The translations under genes were made by a program, and so were the position numbers. From assembly GCA_020848995.1 (NCBI GenBank), contig JADLHA010000031.1, positions 1-59,064 of the forward strand: a stretch of DNA of 59,064 bases, written 5' to 3'. The stretch comes from Saprospiraceae bacterium. GTDB taxonomy: Bacteria > Bacteroidota > Bacteroidia > Chitinophagales > Saprospiraceae. Positions 1-8,043 of the stretch are shown here, piece after piece (the first letter of the stretch is position 1; the number at the start of each line of letters is the position of its first letter). The notes under the pieces were generated by a model that saw only the letters and a program-made list of their open reading frames with translations, was not told where the DNA came from and did no database searches.

Positions 1-30
1 TCGCTGCGCCTCGGCTTGTTTTGCTAAATT
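1..30. repeat. End of the core of a dispersed repeat (cut by the window edge)
   Basis: These bases match the last part of the core of the repeat seen at 26100-26218 and 58832-58950: they share the CGCTGCGCCTCGGCTTG stretch and run into the CATTCTGGCATCAA segment. The left half of this copy lies outside the window. No coding capacity is apparent. Confidence 0.8.
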
Positions 31-237
31 CATTCTGGCATCAACAGGGAGTGGAGGGAGGCAGCCCTTTTCATTCTGGCATCAACAGGGAGTGGAGGGA
101 GGCAGCCCTTTTCATTCTGGCATCAACAGGGAAGTGGAGGGAAGCAGCCCTTTTCATTCTGGCATCAACAGGGAAGTGGAGGGAGGCAGCCCTTTTCATT
201 CTGGCATCAACAGGGAGTGGAGGGAGGCAGCCCTTTT
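31..237. repeat. Tandem array, five units of 41-42 bp
   Basis: Five head-to-tail units start at 31, 72, 113, 155 and 197. Each begins CATTCTGGCATCAA and ends in GGAGGCAGCCCTTTT. Units 3 and 4 carry one extra A (42 bp); the others are 41 bp. There are no spacers between units. The unit is a variant of the element right end that follows at 238-279, with TTTTTAGAGGTGCCC replaced by a GGAGGGAGGCAGCCC-type sequence. The array therefore looks like repeated copying of one element end. It is open in one frame but has no sign of being translated. Confidence 0.9.
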
Positions 238-279
238 CATTCTGGCATCAAAATGGAGTTTTTAGAGGTGCCCTTTAAA
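238..279. repeat. Right terminal inverted repeat of MITE-like element, type 1
   Basis: CATTCTGGCATCAAAATGGA is followed by GTTTTTAGAGGTGCCCTTTA. The last part is the reverse complement of the left end seen at 58803 (AAAGGGCACTTCTAAAAAC) with one mismatch. The same right end occurs at 26219-26258. The element stops in TTTAAA at 274-279, 43 bp before the stop codon of the minus-strand Fic-like gene. Confidence 0.8.
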
Positions 280-321
280 GGGCTGCTATGTCGATTGGTC
301 GGCCTGTTCCCGGTGTGGCCC

Positions 322-1224
322 TTAACTGAGGAGGCATTGTATGAGTTTAAGGATGTCTTCGCGGTCGTCTGGCCGGCTTTGGGCTACCAGCAGGGCAAGG
401 ACCGTCAGCGCCAAGGCATCCAATTTTGGCCTTCCATCGGGACGACGCCGGTACTGGTTGATTTCGAGGAACCAGCTAAAGAGAAATGCGCCAATGCGCT
501 TATTGCCATCTGAAAAGGAGTGGTTTTTTATGACTGAGTAAAGTAGGTGGGCAGCCTGTTCCCCAATGCCGGGGTGGAGGTACTGGCCGCCGTACGTCTG
601 GGCAATGGACTGAAGGGTGCCTTGAAAACTTTCATCTTTTTCATGGCCAAACAGTGCGGTGGCTTCGTTCAATCCCGTCAGGCGATCCTTTAGCGCCGAG
701 ATGGCTGAGTGGGCCTCGGGGTGGCTGAGTTCGTTTCGGATGGGGCTGGATTCCCCTGTAATGGGAAGCCGGTGGCCATCGTATTGATTTAGGAGCAGAA
801 AGCAAGGCAGGTAGCTTTCGATGAGGGCAGCTACATCCAGTGTCGTTGGGGCTGCCTTGAGGTGTCCTTCCGCGCTCATTTCTGCAGGTGGTGCCAAACG
901 TCGAAGGGCATCTCCGGCCCAGCGGTAAAACGCCAACGCGGCCTGGTGATGCATCCGAAAACCCAGTGAAAGAACAAATTCCCGGCTAAAGTGCTCCCTC
1001 AATCCGGTCCCACCTTTTCCGTCATCGACAGCAAGCAACTGGGCATGGCGCGTTGAACGCCATGTTTCAGTGGTTGCTTCTTCAATTGCTGTCCGATCCA
1101 GGTCTTGGGTCGAACACCCGAAGAGAACCGGAATCAGAATGCGGTCAATCCATACCTCTGCGTGGTCAATCAACACCGCAATTTCCTTTCCGGTGCCGGG
1201 TAGTGTGTAAAATATTTTTTGCAT
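322..1224 (-). CDS. RhuM/Fic-like protein (Fic-DOC family)
   Basis: The C-terminal half carries a Fic/Doc core motif, HSFSDGNKRIGAF, at residues 235-247. The N-terminal 110 residues resemble, weakly, the RhuM virulence-protein domain: an EVWID...LFGCS stretch at 23-37 and LSLGFRMHHQAALAFYRWA at about 85-103, matching the usual isVGYRV..FRiWA block. Fic enzymes transfer AMP or another phosphate-containing group from a nucleotide to a protein hydroxyl; the motif histidine is the catalytic base. The last motif glycine is replaced by lysine (GNKR), as in Doc and RhuM-Fic proteins, so the reaction could be phosphorylation rather than AMPylation. No inhibitory or antitoxin partner is seen next to it. 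It sits between the repeat island and an AT-rich gap, which suggests accessory DNA. The ATG at 1224 is the first that keeps the whole RhuM-like part. Confidence 0.7.
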   Translation of the reverse strand: MQKIFYTLPGTGKEIAVLIDHAEVWIDRILIPVLFGCSTQDLDRTAIEEATTETWRSTRHAQLLAVDDGKGGTGLREHFSREFVLSLGFRMHHQAALAFYRWAGDALRRLAPPAEMSAEGHLKAAPTTLDVAALIESYLPCFLLLNQYDGHRLPITGESSPIRNELSHPEAHSAISALKDRLTGLNEATALFGHEKDESFQGTLQSIAQTYGGQYLHPGIGEQAAHLLYSVIKNHSFSDGNKRIGAFLFSWFLEINQYRRRPDGRPKLDALALTVLALLVAQSRPDDREDILKLIQCLLS

Positions 1225-1817
1225 GGCTGCAATGTATAAAATGGTACCCTTATTGTCGATCAGAACTTGTATGAACGTTCGTTCGTTAGATGGTGATTAA
1301 TTTATCTTTAATTAGGGTGTTTGGTCATCAAGGATAAAAAAATTGCTTAATGAAATTGAATGGTCTCAGCATGCTCATGAATTGAATATTGATTTGGTCA
1401 TGAGCGACCATCACCTCAATTGATGAAACACCTTCATGAAGTTTTTAATGCACAAAAGCAATGATGTAATTTCAAAATCCAAGATGCAATAGGTAATATC
1501 GGTAACTTCAATTCAGGATGTTTGCAAACAAAAGTGAACACGCATTTATAGATCGAAAATCACAAATGAACTAACGATTGTTAGATGTTCAGCAATGTAC
1601 CGAAATGGATAGCATTCATAGGAGTTTATCATGGACTGCTATGCTCTTAAACCCAATGAATACGGGCATTAAGTGGTTTCCACAGCAATGGAGAATTGCT
1701 ATGGAAATGCCTGTCATTACTTATAAATTTTGAGGAAAGAATTATTAAATGAGAAGAAAAAGAACGGATAGAAAATGCAGTGTATTTTGCCTGTTAGCGG
1801 GCGTTTTTTTGAAACGC
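1225..1817. other. AT-rich intergenic region, no gene seen
   Basis: About 590 bp, clearly more AT-rich than the flanking genes, lying upstream of the Fic-like gene and downstream of the ArsR-type gene. I see no open frame worth calling on either strand. It holds a GAACGTTC palindrome (1273-1280) running into CGTTCGTTAG (1280-1289), a related CTAAC-GATT-GTTAG at 1571-1584, and a small hairpin TGGTC...GACCA near 1395-1411. The composition suggests decayed or transferred DNA; that is an inference. Confidence 0.5.
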
Positions 1818-2156
1818 TCAACCTGCTAGGTCTTCAACTAATTTAGAAATCTGGCTGAGGCGGTCGCGGTCTAATGAATAGTAAATAAACTTACCACTTC
1901 TGGCTGTAACTACGACGCCGGCCCTTCTTAGAATTGCGAGATGCTGAGATGCAACACTCTGTTCTAACCGCAATTTAATGTAGATGTCTGTAACCGTCAT
2001 CGTGTCATTTTCTTCGAGCAGGTCGATCACGCGTTGTCTCAATTTGTGATTGACCGCTCTCAAAACCAGCACGGCCCTACGCAAATTTGCATAGTCGAGT
2101 TGTACCTCCTTCGACCCCTTTTTGAGCGTAATCGTTTCGTTCTTTTTATTTCTCAT
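1818..2156 (-). CDS. ArsR/SmtB-family winged-helix transcriptional regulator
   Basis: A 112-residue protein with the ArsR fold: an N-terminal helix region (about 25-50), a helix-turn-helix with recognition helix QSVASQHLAILRRAG at 66-80, and a wing (VVVTARSGKFIYYSL, 81-95). It contains no cysteine, so the classical ELCVC metal site of ArsR/SmtB is absent, and it is more likely a metal-independent or redox-independent member. About 20 basic, polar residues precede the domain. No efflux or metal-resistance gene lies next to it, so the target is unknown; autoregulation is usual for the family. Confidence 0.85.
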   Translation of the reverse strand: MRNKKNETITLKKGSKEVQLDYANLRRAVLVLRAVNHKLRQRVIDLLEENDTMTVTDIYIKLRLEQSVASQHLAILRRAGVVVTARSGKFIYYSLDRDRLSQISKLVEDLAG

Positions 2157-2346
2157 GCCACAGTTTTTAGTTGATTCGCAATATCGATGACGATGGAATC
2201 GGGTTCAAATACCGGGCCAATTTTGAAATTTTGGGCAGAATTTTTTAACCGTGCCAAATGGCAGAACAGAAACGAATTGTGGGTGCACTCAATCAAAACG
2301 GTACATATTGAAAATAATGCTATGGATCAGGAAAAAGTTCAACCGG

Positions 2347-3030
2347 TCAGCACTTTTTCCGGGCTTGTGTGATGTTGGGATCGCGCAGATAGGTCGGCTG
2401 GAGGGAATGGGGCGTTTCCCAGTCACCGCGGAGGAAAGCGCTGACCGCAGGGTCAATGAGCAGGGTAGCCGACAGGGGACTGGCGAGCACCATGGGCCAG
2501 GTGAAGCCGGTGCAGGAAGGCCATTTGGACGTTCCGCTTCCGGACAAGGCGCAGCCTTCCGGGGTGAGGTCCATGTTGAAGGGCCATTCGGGACTCAGGG
2601 TAGAAAAGGCTGGGGGGAGGCAGATGGCCCCGGATGCTTCATAGAGGGCATAATACACGTCGCACCTGCGCGCATCGATGATCGCAAGATGCCGCCGGGC
2701 CTCAGGAAATTCCTTTCGGCTGGCCGAGGCCAGAGCCTGCAAGCTGTTGATGGAAATCAGGGGTTTTTTGCTGGCAAAGGCCAGTCCTTTGGCGAAGGCA
2801 ATGCCAATTCGCAGAGCCGTGTAGGCGCCCGGGCCGGTATCCACACAAATGGCATCCAGGGTTTGGAGTGTCCACGACTGTTGTTGCAGCAGCTTACCAA
2901 CCGCGATGGCGAGGATGGCGTTGTGATCGGCATGGGCTTCAAAACGGCTATCCAGGCACTGGTTTCCAACGGAAAGTGCAAGGCTGCAGTCGGGGCCTGA
3001 AGTCTCAATGTGCAGAAGGCGCGGTTCCAT
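2347..3030 (-). CDS. tsaB: tRNA threonylcarbamoyladenosine biosynthesis protein TsaB
   Basis: A 227-residue ASKHA-fold protein that partners TsaD and TsaE in making N6-threonylcarbamoyladenosine at position 37 of ANN-decoding tRNAs. Seen: the N-terminal phosphate-1-like strand LLHIETSGPDCSLAL, the DHNAILA stretch, and the family block GPGAYTALRIGIAFAKGLA (usual form GPGSFTGLRIG). The ATG at 3030 is chosen because the family starts right at this strand; the longer open frame upstream runs into the S41 protease gene. It lies 8 bp downstream of that gene on the same strand and is probably co-transcribed with it. Confidence 0.92.
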   Translation of the reverse strand: MEPRLLHIETSGPDCSLALSVGNQCLDSRFEAHADHNAILAIAVGKLLQQQSWTLQTLDAICVDTGPGAYTALRIGIAFAKGLAFASKKPLISINSLQALASASRKEFPEARRHLAIIDARRCDVYYALYEASGAICLPPAFSTLSPEWPFNMDLTPEGCALSGSGTSKWPSCTGFTWPMVLASPLSATLLIDPAVSAFLRGDWETPHSLQPTYLRDPNITQARKKC

Positions 3031-3038
3031 GGGCTGGA

Positions 3039-4685
3039 TCAGAGGCCGGACAGCAACCGCTGGTAGCGCGACCTGTCGGCCAGGAGCAGGGAGGCTTCCA
3101 AAATGACTGGATCGTGGTCCATCCGTTTTTGGATGATGGCCTCCCGGTAACCGGTCCGCCCAACGATCTCTTCCTCGATGAGGTCGCATATCAATCCGGC
3201 ATTCCGGTCGAGGGCCTCCCATTGCCGTTTTTGTGCCATATCCTTAATCTTTTGAATCTCCGGCAACAGCGGGGAGGAAGGGGCTTCCCTGCTGGCTTCG
3301 GCCGACAGGTCCGCGATGCGCTGTTTTAGCAGACTCCCGTCGTCGAAGCGCTTGCGAACGAGGTAATCTCTGAAATCCGGGTATTCGGCGAACTGGAAGT
3401 TCCGGGCCGAATCGGGTGCAGGATGTTTCAGACAATAATCCGTTGCGTATTCGAAGATGTGATCCCGGTCGAGCACTTGCTGAACGATTTCCGGATAGTT
3501 GGCGGAAGGAAGCTCAACGTCTGGCTGAATCCCTCCTCCATCGTAAACCCGTCTGCCATTTTTAGTTTTAAAGGGTACCCTCAGGGAGTCGGGCAAGTGG
3601 ACCGGCTCTCCGTTTTCGTAGCGAACGCTCTGGATGCACCTTCCCGAAGGAATGTAATACTTGGCGATGGTGAGCTTAACTTTAGCATTGTACCCCACTT
3701 CGCGGGTGTTTTGTACCAAGCCTTTGCCATAACTGATCTGTCCGATCACCAGGCCGCGATCGAGGTCCTGGATGGTCCCGCTGACGATCTCAGAAGCTGA
3801 GGCCGATTTGCCGTTGATCAAAACGACGAGAGGGATCTGGGCATCTTCCGCCGTCTGACGGGTGTGGTAGGCCTGGTCTTTTTCTTTGTTTTTTCCTCTT
3901 GTGGTGGCAATTAGCTGGCCCTGTGGCAGGAAGACGTTGCAAACTTCGACGGCTTCGCCCAGCAGCCCGCCCCCGTTGTCGCGCAGGTCAAGGATCACTG
4001 CACTCATGGATGGGTTGGCAGTGCGCAGTTTTTTAAATGCTTCCCGGACGTTTTTTCCCGCATTTTCAGTAAAAGTCGTCAGCAGGATATAACCCACAGA
4101 ATCCGAGACCATGCCGGAGTAAGGGACGTTGGGAATGTTGACCTCGTCGCGTTGCAGGGTAAGCTGAAGCGATCCCTCCTGGCCTGGACGCGCAATGGTC
4201 AATTCCACTGTGCTGCGAGGCATGCCCCGCATTATCTGAAACAAATCTTCGCTTTCTTTTCCTTTTCCGTCGAGTCCGTTTACCGCCAGGATCTGATCTC
4301 CCACGCGGATACCCGCCACGTCGGCGGGATAGCCGCGGTAAACCTCGGTAATGGTGACATAGTCGCCTATTTTTTTGGCCCGTACACCCATGCCATTGTA
4401 TTTGCCTTCAAACACCAGCCGGTAATTCTCGATCTGAACTTCGCTGATGTAATTGGTAAAGGGATCCAGTTGCTGCAACATGGCGTCAATTCCCGCCTTC
4501 ATCAGACGCGACGGGTCGGTCTCATCGACGTAATGGGCATTGATCTCCTTGTACACATTGGCGAAGATTTCGATGTTCCGGGCAATCTCAAAGTGCTTGT
4601 CGTAAGACACGAAAACAGCACTGGACAGCAGGAGTGCCAGGGCTGACAGAGCTATGGGTTTTCTAAAAGACATGCGCGCTTTCAT
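3039..4685 (-). CDS. S41 family C-terminal processing peptidase (CtpA-like, PDZ domain)
   Basis: A 548-residue periplasmic serine protease. An N-terminal hydrophobic segment (PIALSALALLLSSAVFVS) is a signal peptide or anchor. A tail-specific protease N-domain follows (YVDETDPSRLMKAGIDAMLQQLDPFT), then a PDZ domain (YNGMGVRAKK...GYPADVAGIRVGDQILAVNG), then the S41 core. The catalytic dyad is visible as the serine of SASASEIVSG and the lysine of SYGKGLVQ. The family trims protein C-termini in the envelope. The ATG at 4685 (MKARMSF) is used; an ATG four codons later is equally possible. The open frame extends 42 codons further upstream, but that part does not look like protease sequence. Confidence 0.9.
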   Translation of the reverse strand: MKARMSFRKPIALSALALLLSSAVFVSYDKHFEIARNIEIFANVYKEINAHYVDETDPSRLMKAGIDAMLQQLDPFTNYISEVQIENYRLVFEGKYNGMGVRAKKIGDYVTITEVYRGYPADVAGIRVGDQILAVNGLDGKGKESEDLFQIMRGMPRSTVELTIARPGQEGSLQLTLQRDEVNIPNVPYSGMVSDSVGYILLTTFTENAGKNVREAFKKLRTANPSMSAVILDLRDNGGGLLGEAVEVCNVFLPQGQLIATTRGKNKEKDQAYHTRQTAEDAQIPLVVLINGKSASASEIVSGTIQDLDRGLVIGQISYGKGLVQNTREVGYNAKVKLTIAKYYIPSGRCIQSVRYENGEPVHLPDSLRVPFKTKNGRRVYDGGGIQPDVELPSANYPEIVQQVLDRDHIFEYATDYCLKHPAPDSARNFQFAEYPDFRDYLVRKRFDDGSLLKQRIADLSAEASREAPSSPLLPEIQKIKDMAQKRQWEALDRNAGLICDLIEEEIVGRTGYREAIIQKRMDHDPVILEASLLLADRSRYQRLLSGL

Positions 4686-4958
4686 TTGAGCAACAACACT
4701 ATTAACGCAGCCACCCCACCACAAGTATATCAGTACAAAACCGCTCCAGGGCACCCCGGTCTTGTGCTTTGAGGGGGTCCTGGTAACCGATGGGGGTAAG
4801 CCGGGCCGCAAAGTTTGGGCGAAATGGGCAAATTCGCCGACATTGATTTATTTTTCGCTTTGAGAGGCGACGACGCCTAATGGGTTCAGGGATTCCCTCG
4901 ATAAAGGAAGCCCCAATCCTGGCAAGATCATTAGACCAATGTTTAATCCACAGAGAAC

Positions 4959-5981
4959 TTGTTGCGCTTTATCCTGAGCCGGTTCATTACAGGAGCCTTT
5001 GCCTTTATGGCGATCCTGTGGCTGGGCTTGTGGATCATCCGGCAAATTCCGGGTAGCCATGCGGAGCTCGCAGCCTGGGAAGCTGAAGCTGAGCAGTCCA
5101 CCCCTGCAGGGCAAGAAGCCCCTTTGCCAGGATTTTACTGGAGCATCGGCAGCATTTTTTCGAAAAGCAGAGGGCCCTTTCTTCAATGGAACGGAACCGG
5201 GAATTCATTTCACCTTTGGGCTTGCCGTTACGCGAAGATGGATTTTGGGAATTCGCTGGTGGATGGCCTGCCAGTGAAAGAAAAATTCCGCAGGGCCTTG
5301 CCCTGGTCGATGGCTTTGCAGTTGCCAGCCATCGCCTTATTGTTATTGCTCAGCGTCTGGCTTGCCCTTGAAGCGGTCATGCGCTCCGGCTCCTGGTCGA
5401 TGGCCATTGCGGATCGCTTGCTTACAGGCCTTTACGCGGTTCCCGGCTTTTGGCTGGCGACCGTGTTGCTGTTGCTTTTTGCCAATGCAGAATGCCTCCA
5501 GATCCTGCCCACGGGCATGCACGGAGCTCCTTCGCCAAACCCCTATCGCCTGTGGTGGGTGGCCCCTCAGTATTACCTGCTCCCCTTACTTTGTTTGGTA
5601 TTGCCCTCGCTGGCATACCTGCAGCGGCTGGTGCGCAATGGCTTGCTGGAGCACCTGCAAAAGCCTCACTGGAAAAGAGCGCTGAGCACAGGGCTGCCAA
5701 TCCGAACGGCTTTGTTGATGGAAGCCCTGCCGGCAGCGCTGCCTCCATTGGTCACCTGGATGGCCGGAGTACTCCCGGCCCTGGTATCTGGATCGGTCAT
5801 CATTGAGCAGATTTTTAGCATTCCCGGTCTGGGCCGTTTACTCTACCAGAGCATTGCCGTGCGCGACTGGCCCATGGTCCAGTTTTTGTTTTTCCTTGGT
5901 TCCGCCTTGACGGTGCTGGGCTTCATGTGTTCGGACCTCCTGCTCCGATGGCTGGATCCGAGGCTAAAACAAACCGCGTGA
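4959..5981 (+). CDS. Peptide-type ABC transporter permease (DppB/OppB-like)
   Basis: A 340-residue inner-membrane permease. The first transmembrane segment begins almost at the start (FILSRFITGAFAFMAILWLGLWII), and further segments follow around 125-145, 160-185, 205-225, 265-285 and 305-330. The coupling (EAA) region reads ALPPLVTWMAGVLPALVSGS, followed by the family hallmark VIIEQIFSIPGLGRLL. The start is TTG at 4959: an in-frame stop at 4944 rules out anything more than a few codons upstream, and the first ATG (5007) would remove half of helix 1. It overlaps the next permease gene. No binding protein or ATPase lies nearby, so the substrate is unknown. Confidence 0.87.
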   Translation: MLRFILSRFITGAFAFMAILWLGLWIIRQIPGSHAELAAWEAEAEQSTPAGQEAPLPGFYWSIGSIFSKSRGPFLQWNGTGNSFHLWACRYAKMDFGNSLVDGLPVKEKFRRALPWSMALQLPAIALLLLLSVWLALEAVMRSGSWSMAIADRLLTGLYAVPGFWLATVLLLLFANAECLQILPTGMHGAPSPNPYRLWWVAPQYYLLPLLCLVLPSLAYLQRLVRNGLLEHLQKPHWKRALSTGLPIRTALLMEALPAALPPLVTWMAGVLPALVSGSVIIEQIFSIPGLGRLLYQSIAVRDWPMVQFLFFLGSALTVLGFMCSDLLLRWLDPRLKQTA

Positions 5982-7186
5982 ACGCATACTCCCAACTTCG
6001 AAAGCAAAGGATCTGGCTGTTTGTGTCGCTGCACCTCCTTTTGGGATGGACAGTCCTTGCCAGTTGGGTTACCGGTTCGAAGCCTGTGGTGTGCAAATAC
6101 CAGGGGGAATGGCATGTACCTGTTTTGGACGACCAACCGCGGAAGGGATCCAGGTTGGCCCTCGACCTCATTGAGAGAGCAGGCTCCGACTACAAGCTCC
6201 TTTCTTATGATCTGGTCCTGTGGCCCTTGTTTAGCCGGGACCCCCACCTGCTAAAGCCAGAAGCGGCATGGCTCCATCCGCTGGAAAAGGATCTTGCCGG
6301 CAATGTTTATTGCTTGGGCACCTACGAGTTGGGGCGCGACCTGCTTGCTGCCTGCATTTTTGGTTTGCAGCGGAGTGCGTGGCTTGGCCTGCTGGCCATG
6401 GGCATCGCCGGGGTACTTGGAGGCATCATTGGATCTTTTGCAGCGTTCCAATCACAGCGGCACGGCAGGATCTCCTGGGTGAGTGCTGCCGCCGTAAGCC
6501 TGCTGCTCTTGCTCATACTGGTCGAAGCCCTGCATTTTGCCGAACCGGGAAACTTTAGCTGGACGGGACTGTCCGGGCTGGTCGCTGTGGTGATCTCGCT
6601 GGCTTGGCTGTCAGTAAAAACCTGGAAATGCAGGCCTAAAATCCATTTTTCCCTCGACCGGATCAGCCTGGCCTATGTGGAAATCATGAAATCCATACCC
6701 GGATTGTTGTTGTTGCTCTTGCTCGTTCAAATTGTACCCAATGCCGGCGCCATAGAAATCGCTCTGATGTTGGCCTTGCTCTACAGTCCGGTGGCCATCA
6801 AGTACAGCCGTTCTTTTGCCATGCGCCGCATTCCCGAGCCCCACATCGACGCCCTGTTGGCCTTGGGGGCTTCCCCGGCCAGGATTTATTTCCGCCATGT
6901 GCTGCCCAGGGTTTGGCCGGAACTGTTCCCCGTTTTGGTCTTTGGGTTTGCACAGGTCGTCCTGCTCGAAGCCAGTTTGTCTTTTCTAGGGCTTGGCCTG
7001 TCATTGGATACCGTCAGCCTGGGAACCATCATGCATGCCGCGCGCAGCAACCCGTCGGCCTGGTGGGTCGTCGTTTTCCCAGCCATCCTGCTGTTTTGGC
7101 TCGTTTACTCGCTGAACGCACTGGGAGATTGGTTGTCCCGGGACTTTTCGCAGGACCATTCTGGAGGCGGATCAGCATTCCCTTGA
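5948..7186 (+). CDS. Peptide-type ABC transporter permease (DppC/OppC-like)
   Basis: A 412-residue partner of the preceding permease, starting 34 bp inside it (ATG at 5948). Helix 1 (WLFVSLHLLLGWTVLASWV) is followed by a long periplasmic loop of roughly 90 residues, then helices typical of DppC. The block EAWLHPLEKDLAGN...LGTYELGRDLLAACIFG-type region corresponds to the conserved H-x-LGTD-x-GRD segment of DppC (here LGTYELGRD). The EAA loop reads LALGASPARIYFRHVLPRVWPELFPVLV and continues into LLEASLSFLGLG. It presumably forms a heterodimeric channel with the upstream protein. The ATPases and solute-binding protein must be encoded elsewhere. Confidence 0.87.
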   Translation: MAGSEAKTNRVNAYSQLRKQRIWLFVSLHLLLGWTVLASWVTGSKPVVCKYQGEWHVPVLDDQPRKGSRLALDLIERAGSDYKLLSYDLVLWPLFSRDPHLLKPEAAWLHPLEKDLAGNVYCLGTYELGRDLLAACIFGLQRSAWLGLLAMGIAGVLGGIIGSFAAFQSQRHGRISWVSAAAVSLLLLLILVEALHFAEPGNFSWTGLSGLVAVVISLAWLSVKTWKCRPKIHFSLDRISLAYVEIMKSIPGLLLLLLLVQIVPNAGAIEIALMLALLYSPVAIKYSRSFAMRRIPEPHIDALLALGASPARIYFRHVLPRVWPELFPVLVFGFAQVVLLEASLSFLGLGLSLDTVSLGTIMHAARSNPSAWWVVVFPAILLFWLVYSLNALGDWLSRDFSQDHSGGGSAFP

Positions 7187-7200
7187 AGTGCAGCCAGACT

Positions 7201-7398
7201 TCATTTCATCTTGCGGAGGGTCCTCTTATCGAAGAGACCGGATTTGGCTTTGGAAGTCGGCATCCCTTTTTTGTTGGTTTTGGTATTGGCATCTTCTGCC
7301 GGGCAGCCTGTCCCGCGGTTGCACGACCCCAGTAACCCGATGAAGACCACCAGGCAGACTGGCAAAAACTTTTGCCAGAACTTTCTCAACCTTCCCAT
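7201..7398 (-). CDS. Small predicted lipoprotein, conserved in Bacteroidota
   Basis: 65 residues with a lipoprotein signal peptide: basic MGRLRKFWQKF, a hydrophobic core, then the lipobox LGSC with the acceptor cysteine near residue 26. The mature part is short, polar and lysine-rich, with a second CPAED motif and a C-terminal KSGLFDKRTLRKMK. I recall similar short lipoproteins with a GLFDK-type end in related genomes but know no function. The gene lies antisense to the tail end of the permease operon, 14 bp from its stop. Confidence 0.6.
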   Translation of the reverse strand: MGRLRKFWQKFLPVCLVVFIGLLGSCNRGTGCPAEDANTKTNKKGMPTSKAKSGLFDKRTLRKMK

Positions 7399-7520
7399 TT
7401 GCAGGGCTTTTGGAGGGGATTCATTGCAGATGTCCTTATTTTACAGGTGGTTGCGGGCGCTATAGGGCCCAAATGCCCGTAAGCAGGGCATTTCAAGGAT
7501 GAAATATTTTCAAATATGTA

Positions 7521-7551
7521 TTGCATAACCAAAAAATGTAATATATATTTG
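7521..7551 (+). promoter_or_regulatory. Bacteroidota-type promoter for the HU gene
   Basis: A TTG at 7521-7523 and TATATTTG at 7544-7551 are separated by 20 bp and fit the Bacteroidota -33/-7 consensus (TTG, about 19-20 bp, TAnnTTTG). An A-rich leader precedes the ATG at 7583. Confidence 0.75.
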
Positions 7552-7582
7552 TGTCGTAAATTTAATCATTTAAAAAAAAAGC

Positions 7583-7858
7583 ATGAACAAATCTGATCTG
7601 ATCAACGCGATCGCAAAAGAAGCAGAAGTTACAAAAGTACAGGCTGGTACAGCATTGGACACGGTGCTTACTGCAATTGAGAAAAGCCTTAAAAAAGGTG
7701 ACAGTGTAATCCTGGTTGGTTTTGGCACCTTCTCAACGGCTGAGCGCAAAGCAAGGACCGGAAGGAATCCCGCCACAGGTAAAGCCATCAAGATCCCCAA
7801 ACGCCGCGTAGTGCGTTTCAAGGCCGGCAAGGGGCTCGCCGATGCTGTAAAAAAGTAA
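7583..7858 (+). CDS. hup: HU family DNA-binding protein
   Basis: 91 residues, full length for HU. MNKSDLINAIAKEAEVTKVQAGTALD is the N-terminal helical dimerisation part. The signature GFGTFSTAERKARTGRNPATG (about 48-68) leads into the DNA-binding beta arm, with the intercalating proline in the RNPATG loop. The C-terminal FKAGKGLADAVKK is standard. HU bends and compacts DNA in the nucleoid. The gene is a single-gene transcription unit: a good -33/-7 promoter upstream (7521-7551) and a strong intrinsic terminator 22 bp after the stop (7881-7911). Confidence 0.97.
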   Translation: MNKSDLINAIAKEAEVTKVQAGTALDTVLTAIEKSLKKGDSVILVGFGTFSTAERKARTGRNPATGKAIKIPKRRVVRFKAGKGLADAVKK

Positions 7859-7880
7859 CTGCAGCTTTTTTGGCTCAGTG

Positions 7881-7911
7881 ACCCGGATGGCTCCCATCCG
7901 GGTTTTTTTTT
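7881..7911 (+). terminator. Intrinsic terminator of the HU gene
   Basis: A perfect 10-bp stem, ACCCGGATGG (7881-7890) and CCATCCGGGT (7894-7903), with a 3-nt loop, runs straight into a stretch of nine T residues. Confidence 0.95.
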
Positions 7912-8043
7912 GCAATAGAATTTCTGCTCTTCGGGTCTTTATTCCGGCTTTACTTTCACATTAATTGATATTTTTGTTTTTTCCTGGTCCGGGATAGGAT
8001 CGGGAAAGGCATATTCAGGACGTGACCAACACCTGAACAAGAG

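Noticed and set aside
31-237. Possible CRISPR array
   Set aside because: The units are directly contiguous with no unique spacers, and no cas gene is in the window.
21-278. Open frame across the tandem array
   Set aside because: Follows the 41-42 bp repeat; residues simply repeat and shift where units differ by one base. No start signal or homology.
2251-3000. 249-codon plus-strand frame opposite tsaB
   Set aside because: Glycine-rich antisense reading of a conserved gene.
4848-5186. 112-codon minus-strand frame opposite the first permease
   Set aside because: No homology, overlaps the permease start and its likely promoter. Shadow.
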